From Asanoa sp. WMMD1127 (GTDB lineage Bacteria; Actinomycetota; Actinomycetes; Mycobacteriales; Micromonosporaceae), in contig NZ_JARUBP010000001.1 of NCBI RefSeq assembly GCF_029626225.1, positions 1,860,001-1,924,000 on the forward strand: 64,000 nt of DNA. The letters are read 5' to 3'. The notes under the pieces are model-generated. The model had not been told where the DNA came from. It saw only the letters and a list, made by a program, of their open reading frames with translations, and made no database searches. A program made the position numbers and the translations under genes. This document shows positions 25,642 to 34,687 of the stretch, one piece after another (the stretch's first letter is position 1; every line of letters begins with the position of its first letter).

Positions 25642-27420
25642 ATGGGTGACAAGACGGTCTCCGATCTGGTTGTCGAGCGGCTTACCGAGTGGGGTGTGCC
25701 GCGGGTGTTCGGGTACTCCGGTGACGGCATCGACGGGGTGATGGGCGCGCTGCGGCGGGCCGGGAAGCCCGAGTTCGTGCAGGCCCGGCACGAGGAGACG
25801 GCGGCGTTCATGGCTGTCGGGCATGCGAAGTACACCGGGGGTGTCGGGGTCTGTCTGTCCACCCAGGGGCCCGGCGCCGTGCATCTGCTCAACGGGCTCT
25901 ATGACGCCAAGCTCGACTCGAAGCCCGTGGTGGCGATCGTCGGGCAGCAGGTGTCGACGGTGCTCGGGAGCGCGTACCAGCAGGAGATCGATCTCGTGCG
26001 GTTGTTCGGCGACGTCTGCGCGCAGTTCGTGCAGGCCGCCCACACGCCCGAGCAGGTGCCGCTGCTGCTCGACAAGGCGTTTCGCACGGCGCTCGCCACC
26101 CGCAGCCCGACCTGTGTGGTGCTGCCGCAGGACGTGCAGACCGCACCCGCGCCGGATCCGACCGCCCAGTCCCACGGCGTGCTGGTCACGGCGCCGGGTC
26201 TGCGGCCGGCGCGGGTGGTGCCGTACGACGACGACGTGCGCGCCGCCGCCGAGCTCCTCCAGGCCGGCGAGCGGGTCGCGATCCTGGTCGGGCAGGGCGC
26301 GTACGGCGCGGCCGACGAGCTCACCGAACTGGCCGAGCGGCTCGGCGCGGGCGTGGCGGCGTCGCTGCTCGGCAAGCCGGTTCTGGACGAGCGCCTGCCG
26401 TTCCACACCGGCGTGATGGGCCACCTGGGCACCACCGCGAGCGCCGAGCTCATGCGCGGCTGCGACACGCTGCTGATCGTCGGCAGCAACGATCCGTGGA
26501 CCGAGTTCTATCCGGCGCCGGGGCAGGCGCGGGCCGTGCAGATCGACGTCGACGGGCGGCGGCTCGGCGTGCGCTACCCGGTCGAGGTGCCGCTGCTCGG
26601 TGACGCGGCCGCGACGCTGCGGGCCCTGCTGGCGGTGGTCGAGCGGCGCGCCGACCGGTCCTGGCGGGACCAGGTGACCCGGTGGGTGACCCGGTGGCAC
26701 GAGATCGCCGACGCGCGGGCCGACGCGGCGGCCGAGCCGATCAACCCACAGCAGGTGGTACGCGCGCTGTCCGACCGGCTGCCCGCGGACGCGCAGGTGG
26801 CCGTGGACGTCGGCTCGGTGACCTACTGGTACGCGCGACACCTGCGGCTGCCCGTCGGTGCGCCGGCACACCTGTCGAGCACGCTGGCCTCGATGGGCTC
26901 GGCGCTGCCCTACGGCCTGGCGGCGAAGCTGGCCCACCCCGACCGGCCGCTGGTGGCGCTGGCCGGCGACGGTGCGATGCAGATGAACGGGCTCGCCGAG
27001 CTGATCACCGTGGCCGCGCGGTGGCGGGACTGGGCCGACCCGCGGTTCGTCGTGTGCGTGCTCAACAACCGCGATCTGGCCGAGGTCAGCTGGGAGCAGC
27101 GGGAGACGGAAGGCGAGCCGCGGTTCGAGACGTCGCAGGAGCTGCCCGACGTGCCGTACGCCGGGTGGGCCTCGCTCCTCGGTCTGCACGGGATTCGGGC
27201 GAGCACGCCGCAGGAGGTCGAGGCGGCGTGGGACGAGGCCTTGCGGGCTGACCGGCCGGTGGTGATCGACGCGGTCACGGACCCGGCGGTGCCGCTGCTG
27301 CCGCCGTTGCAACCGGAAGAGAAAGTCTCCCCGATGTACGAGGGCCTGAGCGCCGAGGACACCGACCTCGCCCGCCGCGCCGAGGAGCACCTGCGGCGCG
27401 AGCGGGCGAGCGAGGGGTAG
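25642..27420 (+). CDS. Thiamine pyrophosphate-dependent enzyme, pyruvate oxidase/acetolactate synthase-like
   Basis: The 592-residue protein has the three-domain fold of the ThDP family. The N-terminal PYR domain has the activating Glu in ARHEETAAFMAVG near residue 51. The middle domain contains VAILVGQGA. The C-terminal PP domain has the ThDP/Mg motif GDGAMQMNGLAELITVA ending in VLNN (about 435-475). It is closest to PoxB-type pyruvate dehydrogenases, which decarboxylate pyruvate to acetate at the membrane, but acetolactate synthase-like activity cannot be excluded. It stands alone, convergent with the next gene three bases away. Confidence 0.85.
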   Translation: MGDKTVSDLVVERLTEWGVPRVFGYSGDGIDGVMGALRRAGKPEFVQARHEETAAFMAVGHAKYTGGVGVCLSTQGPGAVHLLNGLYDAKLDSKPVVAIVGQQVSTVLGSAYQQEIDLVRLFGDVCAQFVQAAHTPEQVPLLLDKAFRTALATRSPTCVVLPQDVQTAPAPDPTAQSHGVLVTAPGLRPARVVPYDDDVRAAAELLQAGERVAILVGQGAYGAADELTELAERLGAGVAASLLGKPVLDERLPFHTGVMGHLGTTASAELMRGCDTLLIVGSNDPWTEFYPAPGQARAVQIDVDGRRLGVRYPVEVPLLGDAAATLRALLAVVERRADRSWRDQVTRWVTRWHEIADARADAAAEPINPQQVVRALSDRLPADAQVAVDVGSVTYWYARHLRLPVGAPAHLSSTLASMGSALPYGLAAKLAHPDRPLVALAGDGAMQMNGLAELITVAARWRDWADPRFVVCVLNNRDLAEVSWEQRETEGEPRFETSQELPDVPYAGWASLLGLHGIRASTPQEVEAAWDEALRADRPVVIDAVTDPAVPLLPPLQPEEKVSPMYEGLSAEDTDLARRAEEHLRRERASEG

Positions 27421-27423
27421 GTC

Positions 27424-29554
27424 CTACCTGAACACCTTCTTGGCCTGGCCCAGGCGCATGAAGACGGTCTCGCCGGTCGCGTCGTCGACGCCGTCGTTGT
27501 CGGTGACCGCGAACACCTCGCCGTTGCCGGCGATGGTCAGGCCCTCGACCTTGTCCTGCACCCAACCGTTGTCGGCCTCGAGCAGCGGCAGCAGGTCGAC
27601 CGCCAGGGTCTTCCGTGCCGCGGGCAGGGCCTCGGTCCCGAAGCCGGCCGGCACATCGAAGGTGTAGACCTTCTTGACCGTCGCCTTCAGGCCACGCTGG
27701 TTGTCGCGCTCGATCACCGCGAAGGTGTCGTTGTCGACCGGCACGAGCTCCGACAGGCCGATCCAGGCGCCGGCCGGTGCGGCGTCGAGCTGGTAGCCCA
27801 GCCACGCCCACCTCTTGTCGGCCACCGAGTAGCGACCGATCCGCACGGTGCCCTTCGGGTCACCCTTGAGCTCGCGCTGCACGGCGACCCAGACCTGCTC
27901 GCCGTTGCCGACGCCGGTCACCGCCACACCCTCGAAGCCGTTGCTCGTCACGTTGGCCGCGACGTCGGCCGGCAGCGGGATCTCCTCCTGCACGGCGCCC
28001 TTGGCGTCGAGTCGCACGATCAGGTTGGGCTTGGCGGCGGTGCCGTCGCCCTCGATCGCGATCCAGTAGCCGCCGGCGGCCCGGGCCGCGACACCCTCGG
28101 CGTCGTACCCGACGGGCTCGCCGCCCTTGGTCACGGTCAGCTCGCCCTTGACCAGCGCCGGCTGCTGCGCGGTGTCGATGGTCAGCAGGCGCGTCGGCGT
28201 GTAGACGCTGTCGGTGATCGACACGACCTGGGCCGGCTGCCCCGGGACGGCGGACAGGCCGCTCAGGGCACCCCAGGCGATCGGGGCCTTCTGCTCACCC
28301 GGCTCGTACGCCGAGCGGATCGTCGGGAACGCGCCCTTCTTGTCGCCGTAGCGGAAGATCGTCACCGACGCCCGGATGCCGTCGTCGGGCAGGTCCTCCT
28401 CGCTGGAGACCACGAGCAGGCCGCGGGACGGCACGGTGGTGACGCCTTCGGGGCCGTTCGTGGTCGGCAGGATCTGCAGGAAATCGGGCTTCTTCGGCTT
28501 GCTGATGTCGTACGCGGCGACGAAGTTGCCCCGCTCGGAGTTGACGAACAGCACCGGCTTGCCGCCGAACCTGCCGTACGCGACGCCCTCGGGCTCGGTG
28601 CCCTTGGCGTCGGAGCGACCCTCCGGGTAGAGGCCGTGCGCGGCCGCCAGCCGGTCGAACGAGTTGCCGGCGTCGAACAGGACGTCGCCGTTGCGCTTCC
28701 ACACGGTGAAACCGCGCGAGCCGCCGACGTAGTCGCCCTCGTTGGCCGTGGCGAACGTGTTGTCGTCGATCCAGACGACGCCGTCGGGCTCGCGGCGGAC
28801 GGTCACCGAGTCGTCCTGTGCGATCGTGCCGTCGTCCTCGGTGTCCACACCGGACAGTTTGACCTGGCCGGCGCTGAAGTCCTTGACGACCTTCTTCTTC
28901 GCCAGGTCGACGATCGCGATGTGGTTGTTCTCCTGGAGCGTGACGACGGCCTCGTCCTTGCCGTTGATCGAAACGTACTCCGGCTCGGGGTCCTTCGGCG
29001 CCACCTTGGCCAGGCCCGTGAGCTCGACCCGCGTGAGCGCCCACTTCTTGAGGTCGACGACCTGCAGGAAGCCGGCCGGCTGCTGCGGGAGCTCACCGTC
29101 GTTGAGGTCCTCGTCGCGCTCGTTCTCGATGGCGATCGTCGCGTACTTACCGCTCGGCGCGACCGCGATGGAGTCGGGCTGGCCGCCGAGCGCGATCGTG
29201 CGTACCTCCTTGCGGGTGGCAAGGTCGATGACCACGAGCACGCCGGAGGTGTCGACGAAGTCCTCGCTGGTGTTGACGACCGCCAGCACGAGGTTCTTGT
29301 GCACGGCCACCGACGTCGGCTCGCGAGATCACCGTCTTGCCGTCGGTGCTGACGGCGCTGATCTCGGCGACGGTCTCCTGGTCCTCGGCGCTGTTGAGAT
29401 AGACCGGCACGGTGGCGAGCCGGGCGAAGCCGGCGTCCTTTGCGGACGGTGCGGCGGCGGCATGCGTCGCCGGGCCGACCAGAGCCGGGACCGTTATGAG
29501 GCCGGCGACCATGGCCGTGCGGACGAACCGGCCGGTCGCGCGTGGAACGGGCAT
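27424..29554 (-). pseudogene. Secreted phytase/esterase-like beta-propeller protein, frameshifted
   Basis: The N-terminal part, from the ATG at 29554, encodes a signal peptide (basic start, hydrophobic core, ATHAAAA) and FARLATVPVYLNSAEDQETV. The frame then breaks near 29321-29330: ISAVSTDGKTVIS is followed in another frame by EPTSVAVHKNLVLAVVNTSE. Intact relatives have, from memory, roughly 25 residues between these points, so a short deletion plus frame change is likely. The rest, about 625 codons, is open and ends in a phytase-like domain (WIGLSELVPVDNDTFAVIER, KVEGLTIAGNGEVFAVTDND). As written, the export signal is separated from the mature domain, so the gene is inactive unless the break is a sequencing error. 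Confidence 0.8.
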
Positions 29555-29723
29555 GCTGTGACTCCCTGGTTGCGTGGACCTGACCTGCCTAATGGCTCGC
29601 GTTGACGGGCGCACGACCGGAAAGCCAACGACCGGTGTCCTACGGGATGCGGAATCGTCGTGTGAGCCGCCGGGCGTTAGGCTGGGGTGATCTTCCCGAT
29701 TAGCCTGGTTCGAGGAGTAGGTC

Positions 29724-30515
29724 GTGGCAGACGGTGGTTCGTCCTGGTCGCCCGCTGAGATCGATCGGGACAAGCCCAACGCGGCGCGGGTGTACGACTA
29801 CTACCTCGGCGGCGCCCACAACTTCGCGGCCGACCGGACCATGGCCGAGCAGGCGATGGCCGACTGGCCGGAGCTGCCGGCGCTCATGCGGGCCAACCGC
29901 GCGTTCCTGCGCCGGGTGACCCGGTTCATGGTCCGCTGCGGGATCCGGCAGTTCCTCGACCTGGGGGCCGGGCTGCCGACCGCGGGCAGCGTCGTGGAGA
30001 CCGCGCAGGCCGTCGAGCCGTCGTGCCGGGTGGTGTGTGTCGACATCGACCCAGTCGCGGTCATCCACGCCCGGGCCATGCTCGCCGACACCCCGCTGGT
30101 CACCGTTCTCCAGGGCGACCTCCGTGACCCCGCCGCGGTGCTGGCCCAGGCCCCGTTCGATCCGTCGGCGCCGGTGGGCGTGCTGCTGGTGGCGGTGCTG
30201 CACTTCGTCCCGGACGCCGACGATCCCGCCGGGATCATGGCTGGCTACCGGGACGCCGTGTCGCCGGGGAGCATGTTCGCGGTCACGCACGCCACCGCCG
30301 ACGCGCAGCCAACCCGGGCCGCCACCCACCAACAGCTCTACCGGCGCACGGCGACACCGATGACGATGCGTACGCGGGCCGAGGTCACCGCCCTGTTCGC
30401 GGGGCTCGAGCTCGTGCCGCCCGGTGTCGTCGACATGACGCGCTGGCAGCCGGACGCCGACGCCGACCAGTCCCTCGTCCTGGCCGGGTACGGCGCGGTC
30501 GGGCTCAAACCTTGA
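29724..30515 (+). CDS. SAM-dependent methyltransferase, DUF574 family
   Basis: The 263-residue protein begins MADGGSSWSPAEIDRDKPNA and has the family signature ARVYDYYLGGAHNFAADR near residue 22, the SAM-binding FLDLGAGLPT near 77, CVDIDPVAV near 108 and LLVAVLHFVPD near 155. Genomes of filamentous actinomycetes carry many copies; the substrate is unknown. The GTG at 29724 follows GAGGAG. It overlaps the convergent reductase gene by 11 bp. Confidence 0.9.
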   Translation: MADGGSSWSPAEIDRDKPNAARVYDYYLGGAHNFAADRTMAEQAMADWPELPALMRANRAFLRRVTRFMVRCGIRQFLDLGAGLPTAGSVVETAQAVEPSCRVVCVDIDPVAVIHARAMLADTPLVTVLQGDLRDPAAVLAQAPFDPSAPVGVLLVAVLHFVPDADDPAGIMAGYRDAVSPGSMFAVTHATADAQPTRAATHQQLYRRTATPMTMRTRAEVTALFAGLELVPPGVVDMTRWQPDADADQSLVLAGYGAVGLKP

Positions 30516-31122
30516 GCGTGCGGCGCAGCGCCGGCTGGTCGAGGTCGGTCAGGTAGACCGGGGTGCCCGGCTGCTGGCGCCAGCTCGCGTCGAGCGTGCC
30601 GGCGTCGACCGGGTCGAAGCCGAGCTCGTCGACGAGGCCTTCGACCACCTGCTTGGCCGCGGTGTCGTCGCCGGCGATCGGCAGGGCGATCCGGCCGTTC
30701 TCGCCATAGGGCTTGCCGTTGCGGCCGAGGTGGCTCGCGGAGATGTTGTTGAACGCCTTGACCACGCGCGAGTCGGGCAGGTGGTCGGCGATCCACCGGC
30801 TCGACGTGACGGCGCGGTCGGCGATCGGCTCGATCTCGCCGTCGCGCTCGGCGTAGTAGTTGTTCGCGTCGATGACGATCTTGCCGTCGAACGCCTGCTT
30901 CGGGAGGTCCTCGACGGCACGGACGGGGATGGCGAGCACCACGAGGTCCGCGTCCTTGGCGGCGTCCGCGACGGTGGCGGCGGTCGCGCCCGTCTGGTCC
31001 GCGAGCGGTCGCAGCGACTCGGGGCCGCGCCGGTTCGCGACGGAGACGTCGTACCCGAGTTCGCGGAAGCGCCTGGTGAGCGTGCCGCCTACCTTGCCGG
31101 AGCCAACGATGCCGATCCTCAT
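30505..31122 (-). CDS. NADPH-dependent F420 reductase-like oxidoreductase
   Basis: The 205-residue protein has an N-terminal Rossmann fold MRIGIVGSGKVGGTLTRRF and a second-strand VANRRGPESL, typical of NADP-binding F420:NADPH oxidoreductase-like proteins, then DLVVLAIPV, VIDANNYYAERDG and VKAFNNISASHLG. The last three segments match the NPD-type reductase family, which lacks the C-terminal dimerisation domain of ketopantoate reductases. Cofactor specificity (F420 or other) cannot be decided here. A longer upstream frame exists but the ATG at 31122 starts exactly at the fold. Confidence 0.85.
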   Translation of the reverse strand: MRIGIVGSGKVGGTLTRRFRELGYDVSVANRRGPESLRPLADQTGATAATVADAAKDADLVVLAIPVRAVEDLPKQAFDGKIVIDANNYYAERDGEIEPIADRAVTSSRWIADHLPDSRVVKAFNNISASHLGRNGKPYGENGRIALPIAGDDTAAKQVVEGLVDELGFDPVDAGTLDASWRQQPGTPVYLTDLDQPALRRTLKV

Positions 31123-31376
31123 GACGGTGGTTGCTTCCCGTTTTTCGGCCGCTCTCCCGTGTTGGCCCGGGCCTCTGTCGGATTTCGGCGTTTTCACGCT
31201 AGGCGGTTAAGCCGGTTCGGTGGGGCCTGTCGGACGTGTTCCCGATGGGGCCATCCGCCCCGATCTGGCACGGTTGTACCTGTCTTCAGAAGTGTGGTCG
31301 TTTCGCTGGGGGTAGGTGGCCGCCCCCGCAGCTCGTCCCGGGGCTGCGGGGGCCGGCCGTGGCACGCTTCTTCCTG

Positions 31377-31772
31377 ATGAGCATCATCGGGATCGGGTAC
31401 GAAGGCCTGTCGCTCTCTTCTTTCCTCGAGCGCCTGTCCTCCCTCGGCGTGACACACGTGGTCGATGTCCGGTTCGCGGCGCGGTCGCGGAAGCGTGGCT
31501 TTGCCAAGACCGTGCTGTCTTCAGGGCTGGCTGCTGTTGGTGTGGGCTACACGCACCTTCCCGCGCTCGGCAATCCGCCCTGGAACCGGCCCGGGTTCGC
31601 CGGCTCCGCAGCGGAGTTGGCGGCGGCCCGGGCGGCGTACGCCGCGCTGATGCCCGCCGCCTCGCTGTCGTCGGTGGCTTCGCTGGCCCGTTCGTCCTCG
31701 GTCGCACTGCTGTGTTTCGAGGCGGACCAGTCGCGGTGCCATCGTGATGTGATCCTGTCGGCGTTGTCGTGA
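31377..31772 (+). CDS. DUF488 family protein
   Basis: The 131-residue protein starts MSIIGIGYEGLSLSSFLERL and has DUF488 features: THVVDVRFAARSRKRGFAK near residue 30, YTHLPALGNP near 58, and ALLCFEADQSRCHRDVI near the end, where the Cys-His cluster is conserved. The biochemical role of the family is unknown. It overlaps the DUF429 gene by four bases (GTGA), which implies joint translation. Confidence 0.85.
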   Translation: MSIIGIGYEGLSLSSFLERLSSLGVTHVVDVRFAARSRKRGFAKTVLSSGLAAVGVGYTHLPALGNPPWNRPGFAGSAAELAAARAAYAALMPAASLSSVASLARSSSVALLCFEADQSRCHRDVILSALS

Positions 31773-32506
31773 TCACTGTCGGGGTGGATCTGGCTGCGGC
31801 CGATGAACGGTCGGGCCTGGCCGTCGTCTCGTGGTCGCCGGGCCGGGCCGTCGTGACATCGGCCTCGCTCGGCGCCTCGGACGCCGCGATCGTGGCGGCG
31901 ATCGAAGGGTCCGACAAAGCCGGGATCGACTGCCCGCTGGGCTGGCCGTCGGCGTTCGTGTCATTCGTGGCGGCGCACTCGTCCGGTCTCGTCTCACCGC
32001 CGTCCCCCGGCGCCGGCGCCGCGTGGCGGCGGCGGCTCGCATATCGGATGACCGACGAGGTGGTCCGTTCTTCGACCGGGCTGATCCCGATGAGCGTGTC
32101 GGCGGACCGGATCGGGCATGCGGCTTTCCGGGCGGCGGGATTGCTCGCTCTGCTGGCGCCGCCATCCGGGCGTCCGCTGTCGCGGGCTGGCGACGATGTG
32201 GTCGTCGAGGTCTATCCGGCGGCGTCGCTGTTCGGCTGGGGCCTGGCCCACCGCGGCTACAAACGCCCGGGCCAGGCGTCGGACCTGGTGACGTCGTTAC
32301 TGGCGGCGGCGCCGTGGCTGTCGCTGGGTGAATTCGAGCCGCTGTGCCGCCGAAGCCATGACGCCTTGGACGCGGTGATCGCGGCCCTTGCGGCGCGGGC
32401 GGCGGCGATCTGCCGGGCGACGGTTCCGACGGCGGCACAGCTGCCGGCGGCGCGGGTCGAGGGGTGGATCGCGTTGCCCACCTGCGCGTTGGCGGATCTT
32501 GTCTAG
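31769..32506 (+). CDS. DUF429 family protein (predicted RNase H-like fold)
   Basis: The 245-residue protein begins MITVGVDLAAADERSGLAVV, the family's first strand with conserved Asp, followed by AGIDCPLGWPSAF with the second Asp, RMTDEVVR, and VVEVYPAASLFGWG. DUF429 proteins are predicted nucleases of the RNase H/YqgF superfamily but have no assigned role. Translation is coupled to DUF488. The end overlaps the Imm1 gene by four bases in convergent orientation. Confidence 0.85.
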   Translation: MITVGVDLAAADERSGLAVVSWSPGRAVVTSASLGASDAAIVAAIEGSDKAGIDCPLGWPSAFVSFVAAHSSGLVSPPSPGAGAAWRRRLAYRMTDEVVRSSTGLIPMSVSADRIGHAAFRAAGLLALLAPPSGRPLSRAGDDVVVEVYPAASLFGWGLAHRGYKRPGQASDLVTSLLAAAPWLSLGEFEPLCRRSHDALDAVIAALAARAAAICRATVPTAAQLPAARVEGWIALPTCALADLV

Positions 32507-32904
32507 AGCTCGACCCAGTCACCGAGCTGGCTGGGCGATCCTTTGTGGAGGAGGGCCCGCAATCGGTCCCAGGCGCTGCCTGTGCGGCGCACGTAGTCGC
32601 CGGTGAACGGGGCGATCTCGTCCATCGCCGGGACCTCGATCACCTCGTCCGCTCGCGCGCTGCCGTCGCCGGCGAGCAGCAACACCTGCTCGACGTCGCG
32701 GAACAGGTGGATGACCGCCCGGTCGCCCTCGAAGCCGAGGGTGAGCTGAGGGTATTCGCTGCCCGGCAGCCGCACCTCGAGGTAGCCGGCGCCGCGCGAT
32801 CGCAGCGCGTTGAAGCGACCTTCGAGTGCGGCGGTCGTCGTGGTGCGCTCGCTTCCGTCGAACCGTCCCGTCTCCGGCGACGTGGCCGCCCAGGTCACGC
32901 TCAT
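32503..32904 (-). CDS. Imm1 family immunity protein
   Basis: The 133-residue protein fits the Imm1 family: LEVRLPGSEYPQLTLGFEGDRAVIHLF in the centre, then VEVPAMDEIAPFTGDYV, which recalls the conserved 'pxe' segment of Imm1. Such proteins neutralise deaminase-type polymorphic toxins. It is the last gene of the array that follows the Rhs toxin, and its start overlaps the preceding immunity-like gene by four bases. No matching deaminase tip is present in the window. Confidence 0.75.
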   Translation of the reverse strand: MSVTWAATSPETGRFDGSERTTTTAALEGRFNALRSRGAGYLEVRLPGSEYPQLTLGFEGDRAVIHLFRDVEQVLLLAGDGSARADEVIEVPAMDEIAPFTGDYVRRTGSAWDRLRALLHKGSPSQLGDWVEL

Positions 32905-33308
32905 CTCTGCGCCTCGCCGCCGATCGCCTTCGTCAGCAGCTCGTAGCCGCTCCGGCCGCCCAGCAAAGGGGCGACATCCCGCAACGCCGTTGCCTGCTTC
33001 GTCAACGACGCAGCCATGCCGGCACGTGTCTGCGCGCTCGTCGGAGCCCGCTGGGCGCCGCCCAGCCCCGCTGCCTTGACGACCTCTCCGAGCGGGGCGT
33101 GCACGTCCACGTCGCCTTCACAGAAGCGGATGTTGGCGTCTACCGTCTTGTTGCGCACGTCGAGCCCCAACCAGACCTGCCACGGTCCCCGCGTGTAGCC
33201 GACCAGCTCGTCGTGGTCGACGTCCGGGCCGGTGAACCCGAACTCGGCCACGAGATAACCGAACCGCTCGATGACGTCCTGGGCGAAGTGCTCAATGCGC
33301 GCGTCCAT
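32901..33308 (-). CDS. Immunity-like protein related to the toxin-adjacent gene
   Basis: The 135-residue protein starts MDARIEHFAQDVIERFGYLV. The pattern of a helical start, EFGFTG, GYTRGPWQVWLGLDV and a Cys-containing strand CEGDVDVHAPL resembles the protein encoded at 35875-36360 right behind the toxin, and also the decayed fragment at 35605-35874. It probably belongs to the same immunity superfamily. Four-base overlap with the Imm1 gene. The ATG at 33308 is the first good start, though the frame is open further upstream. Confidence 0.65.
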   Translation of the reverse strand: MDARIEHFAQDVIERFGYLVAEFGFTGPDVDHDELVGYTRGPWQVWLGLDVRNKTVDANIRFCEGDVDVHAPLGEVVKAAGLGGAQRAPTSAQTRAGMAASLTKQATALRDVAPLLGGRSGYELLTKAIGGEAQR

Positions 33309-33312
33309 CGCG

Positions 33313-33690
33313 TCACGAGGCCGTCGGCTTGCCGTAGGGCGGCTCCCCCAGGGCGTGCGCCAGTCGGTTGCGCACCTCGTCGACCGTGAAGTCCCACCCG
33401 GTGAGTTCGGGCCCACTCCAGTTGATCCCGACCCGAACGTTGTCGGCCGCGAGGTCGGGAAGCGCCGCGTTCCGCCAGTGGTCGAGCGGCATCGAGACGA
33501 CGCGGAACTCGGGCCCCCAGCGTTCCGCGGCCTGTTGGGCGCGCGCCTTGGTGGACCAGTAGGGAAACGTCGGCTCACCACAGTCGGACGTGGGTGTCGG
33601 GCTGCCACGGTCGTCCCGCACCCACCACACGACGCCATGCCTGACGATGTCGCGAAAGAACGCCGCGGTCCGGGCTCCACTGCTGCTCAA
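33313..33690 (-). CDS. DUF2750 family protein, probable immunity protein
   Basis: The 125-residue protein contains GVVWWVRDDRGSPT near residue 19, FPYWSTKARAQQAAERWG near 42, VSMPLDHWRN near 66 and DNVRVGINW near 82, the DUF2750 arrangement. Members often sit next to polymorphic toxins. The TTG start overlaps the stop of the upstream gene (TTGA), which implies coupling. The cognate toxin is not in the window. Confidence 0.75.
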   Translation of the reverse strand: MSSSGARTAAFFRDIVRHGVVWWVRDDRGSPTPTSDCGEPTFPYWSTKARAQQAAERWGPEFRVVSMPLDHWRNAALPDLAADNVRVGINWSGPELTGWDFTVDEVRNRLAHALGEPPYGKPTAS

Positions 33691-34037
33691 CGCGCACCCG
33701 CTCCTGCCGAACGCACCTCGACCGTCGCGGGAGACAGGTCGTCGCGGCTCATGACGGCGTCGAAACCGCCAGCCACAAGGATCTCGAGAATGGCGTCGGC
33801 CATGATGTGCTGGATGCGCCCCATCTTGAACACCGACGGATGGTCGGTCTCCCCATTGGAGAGCAGTTCCAGCGCAACGGTCGACAACCGGTCCGAGGCA
33901 GACCAGACGACATAGATGACCTCGACATCGGGTTGCACCGCGAATCCACCGTCTGATGGTCCGTCGAGCGGAAGCTCGCGCAGACCTGACTGCCGCAACT
34001 CCCGCGACACGGCCTCAACCAAGGCGCCCTCGATCAT
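33687..34037 (-). CDS. Hypothetical protein of the immunity array
   Basis: The 116-residue protein starts MIEGALVEAVSRELRQSGL and is a mix of helices and strands with no membrane segment (VEVIYVVWSASDRLSTVALELL in the middle). I do not recognise a family. It lies within a run of same-strand immunity-type genes and is translationally coupled to the DUF2750 gene, so an immunity role is likely by context only. Confidence 0.65.
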   Translation of the reverse strand: MIEGALVEAVSRELRQSGLRELPLDGPSDGGFAVQPDVEVIYVVWSASDRLSTVALELLSNGETDHPSVFKMGRIQHIMADAILEILVAGGFDAVMSRDDLSPATVEVRSAGAGAR

Positions 34038-34218
34038 GCGTCCATCCTATTCGGGCCAATCGATGTCAGTCCGCCTCGAGTTCGTCTCGCCAGCGACCGG
34101 CAGGCCCCGGCCCCGAACGTCGCCCGAGCCGTTTGTCAGCGGTGTAACGAAATTGGTCTTGACGAAGCCCAACGCAGGTCTCGGCGGAGAACACTCGTCC
34201 GGTCGACCGGTTCCGCGG

Positions 34219-34650
34219 TCAAGGCCATCGCCCGGCGAAGACGAACTCGATCTCGGGCTGACCGTCCGAGGTGCGCTGCAGCAGATAGACGATTTCGGCG
34301 AACAACGCCGGCGAGGCGGCAACCAGGCGATCCACCCGCTCGACGAGCACCAGGACGCGCCGTGGAAGGTCGTCGAGGTAACCGCTCAGGATGTCGTCCC
34401 ACGCGTCCCAGTTGCTGCCCCACTCAGCGAACCCCAACGCACGACCGAGGCCGTCGAGCACGACGCGCCTGGACGGCCGTTCGGGAACGACCAGTGACAC
34501 AACCGTCATCCCCATGCTTCGAGCGGTATGCCGGATGCGCTGAAGGTCGCCCTCCGACACCACGTAAGGAGGACCGGCCAACCGCGGCCGCATCCGCCCG
34601 ATCGACGTCTCAGCCATTCTCGTCATCCGACGCGTAGAAGGCGGCGCCAT
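34219..34650 (-). CDS. Barstar family ribonuclease inhibitor
   Basis: The 143-residue protein has the barstar signature ALGFAEWGSNWDAWDDILSGYL (about residues 75-96), compared with the usual FPxxGxNWDAxxD. Barstars bind and inactivate barnase-type RNases, here presumably a former Rhs toxin tip. The first in-frame ATG is at 34650; later ATGs (MTRMAETS, MAETS) are also possible and no ribosome site decides. No barnase domain is visible in the window. Confidence 0.82.
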   Translation of the reverse strand: MAPPSTRRMTRMAETSIGRMRPRLAGPPYVVSEGDLQRIRHTARSMGMTVVSLVVPERPSRRVVLDGLGRALGFAEWGSNWDAWDDILSGYLDDLPRRVLVLVERVDRLVAASPALFAEIVYLLQRTSDGQPEIEFVFAGRWP

Positions 34651-34687
34651 CCTGGAGACTTGCGATCGTCATCTCGTTCCGCTCCGC

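Noticed and set aside
31769-32522. Pro/Arg-rich minus-strand frame opposite DUF429
   Set aside because: DUF429 motifs on the plus strand are clear; the opposite frame has only low-complexity composition.
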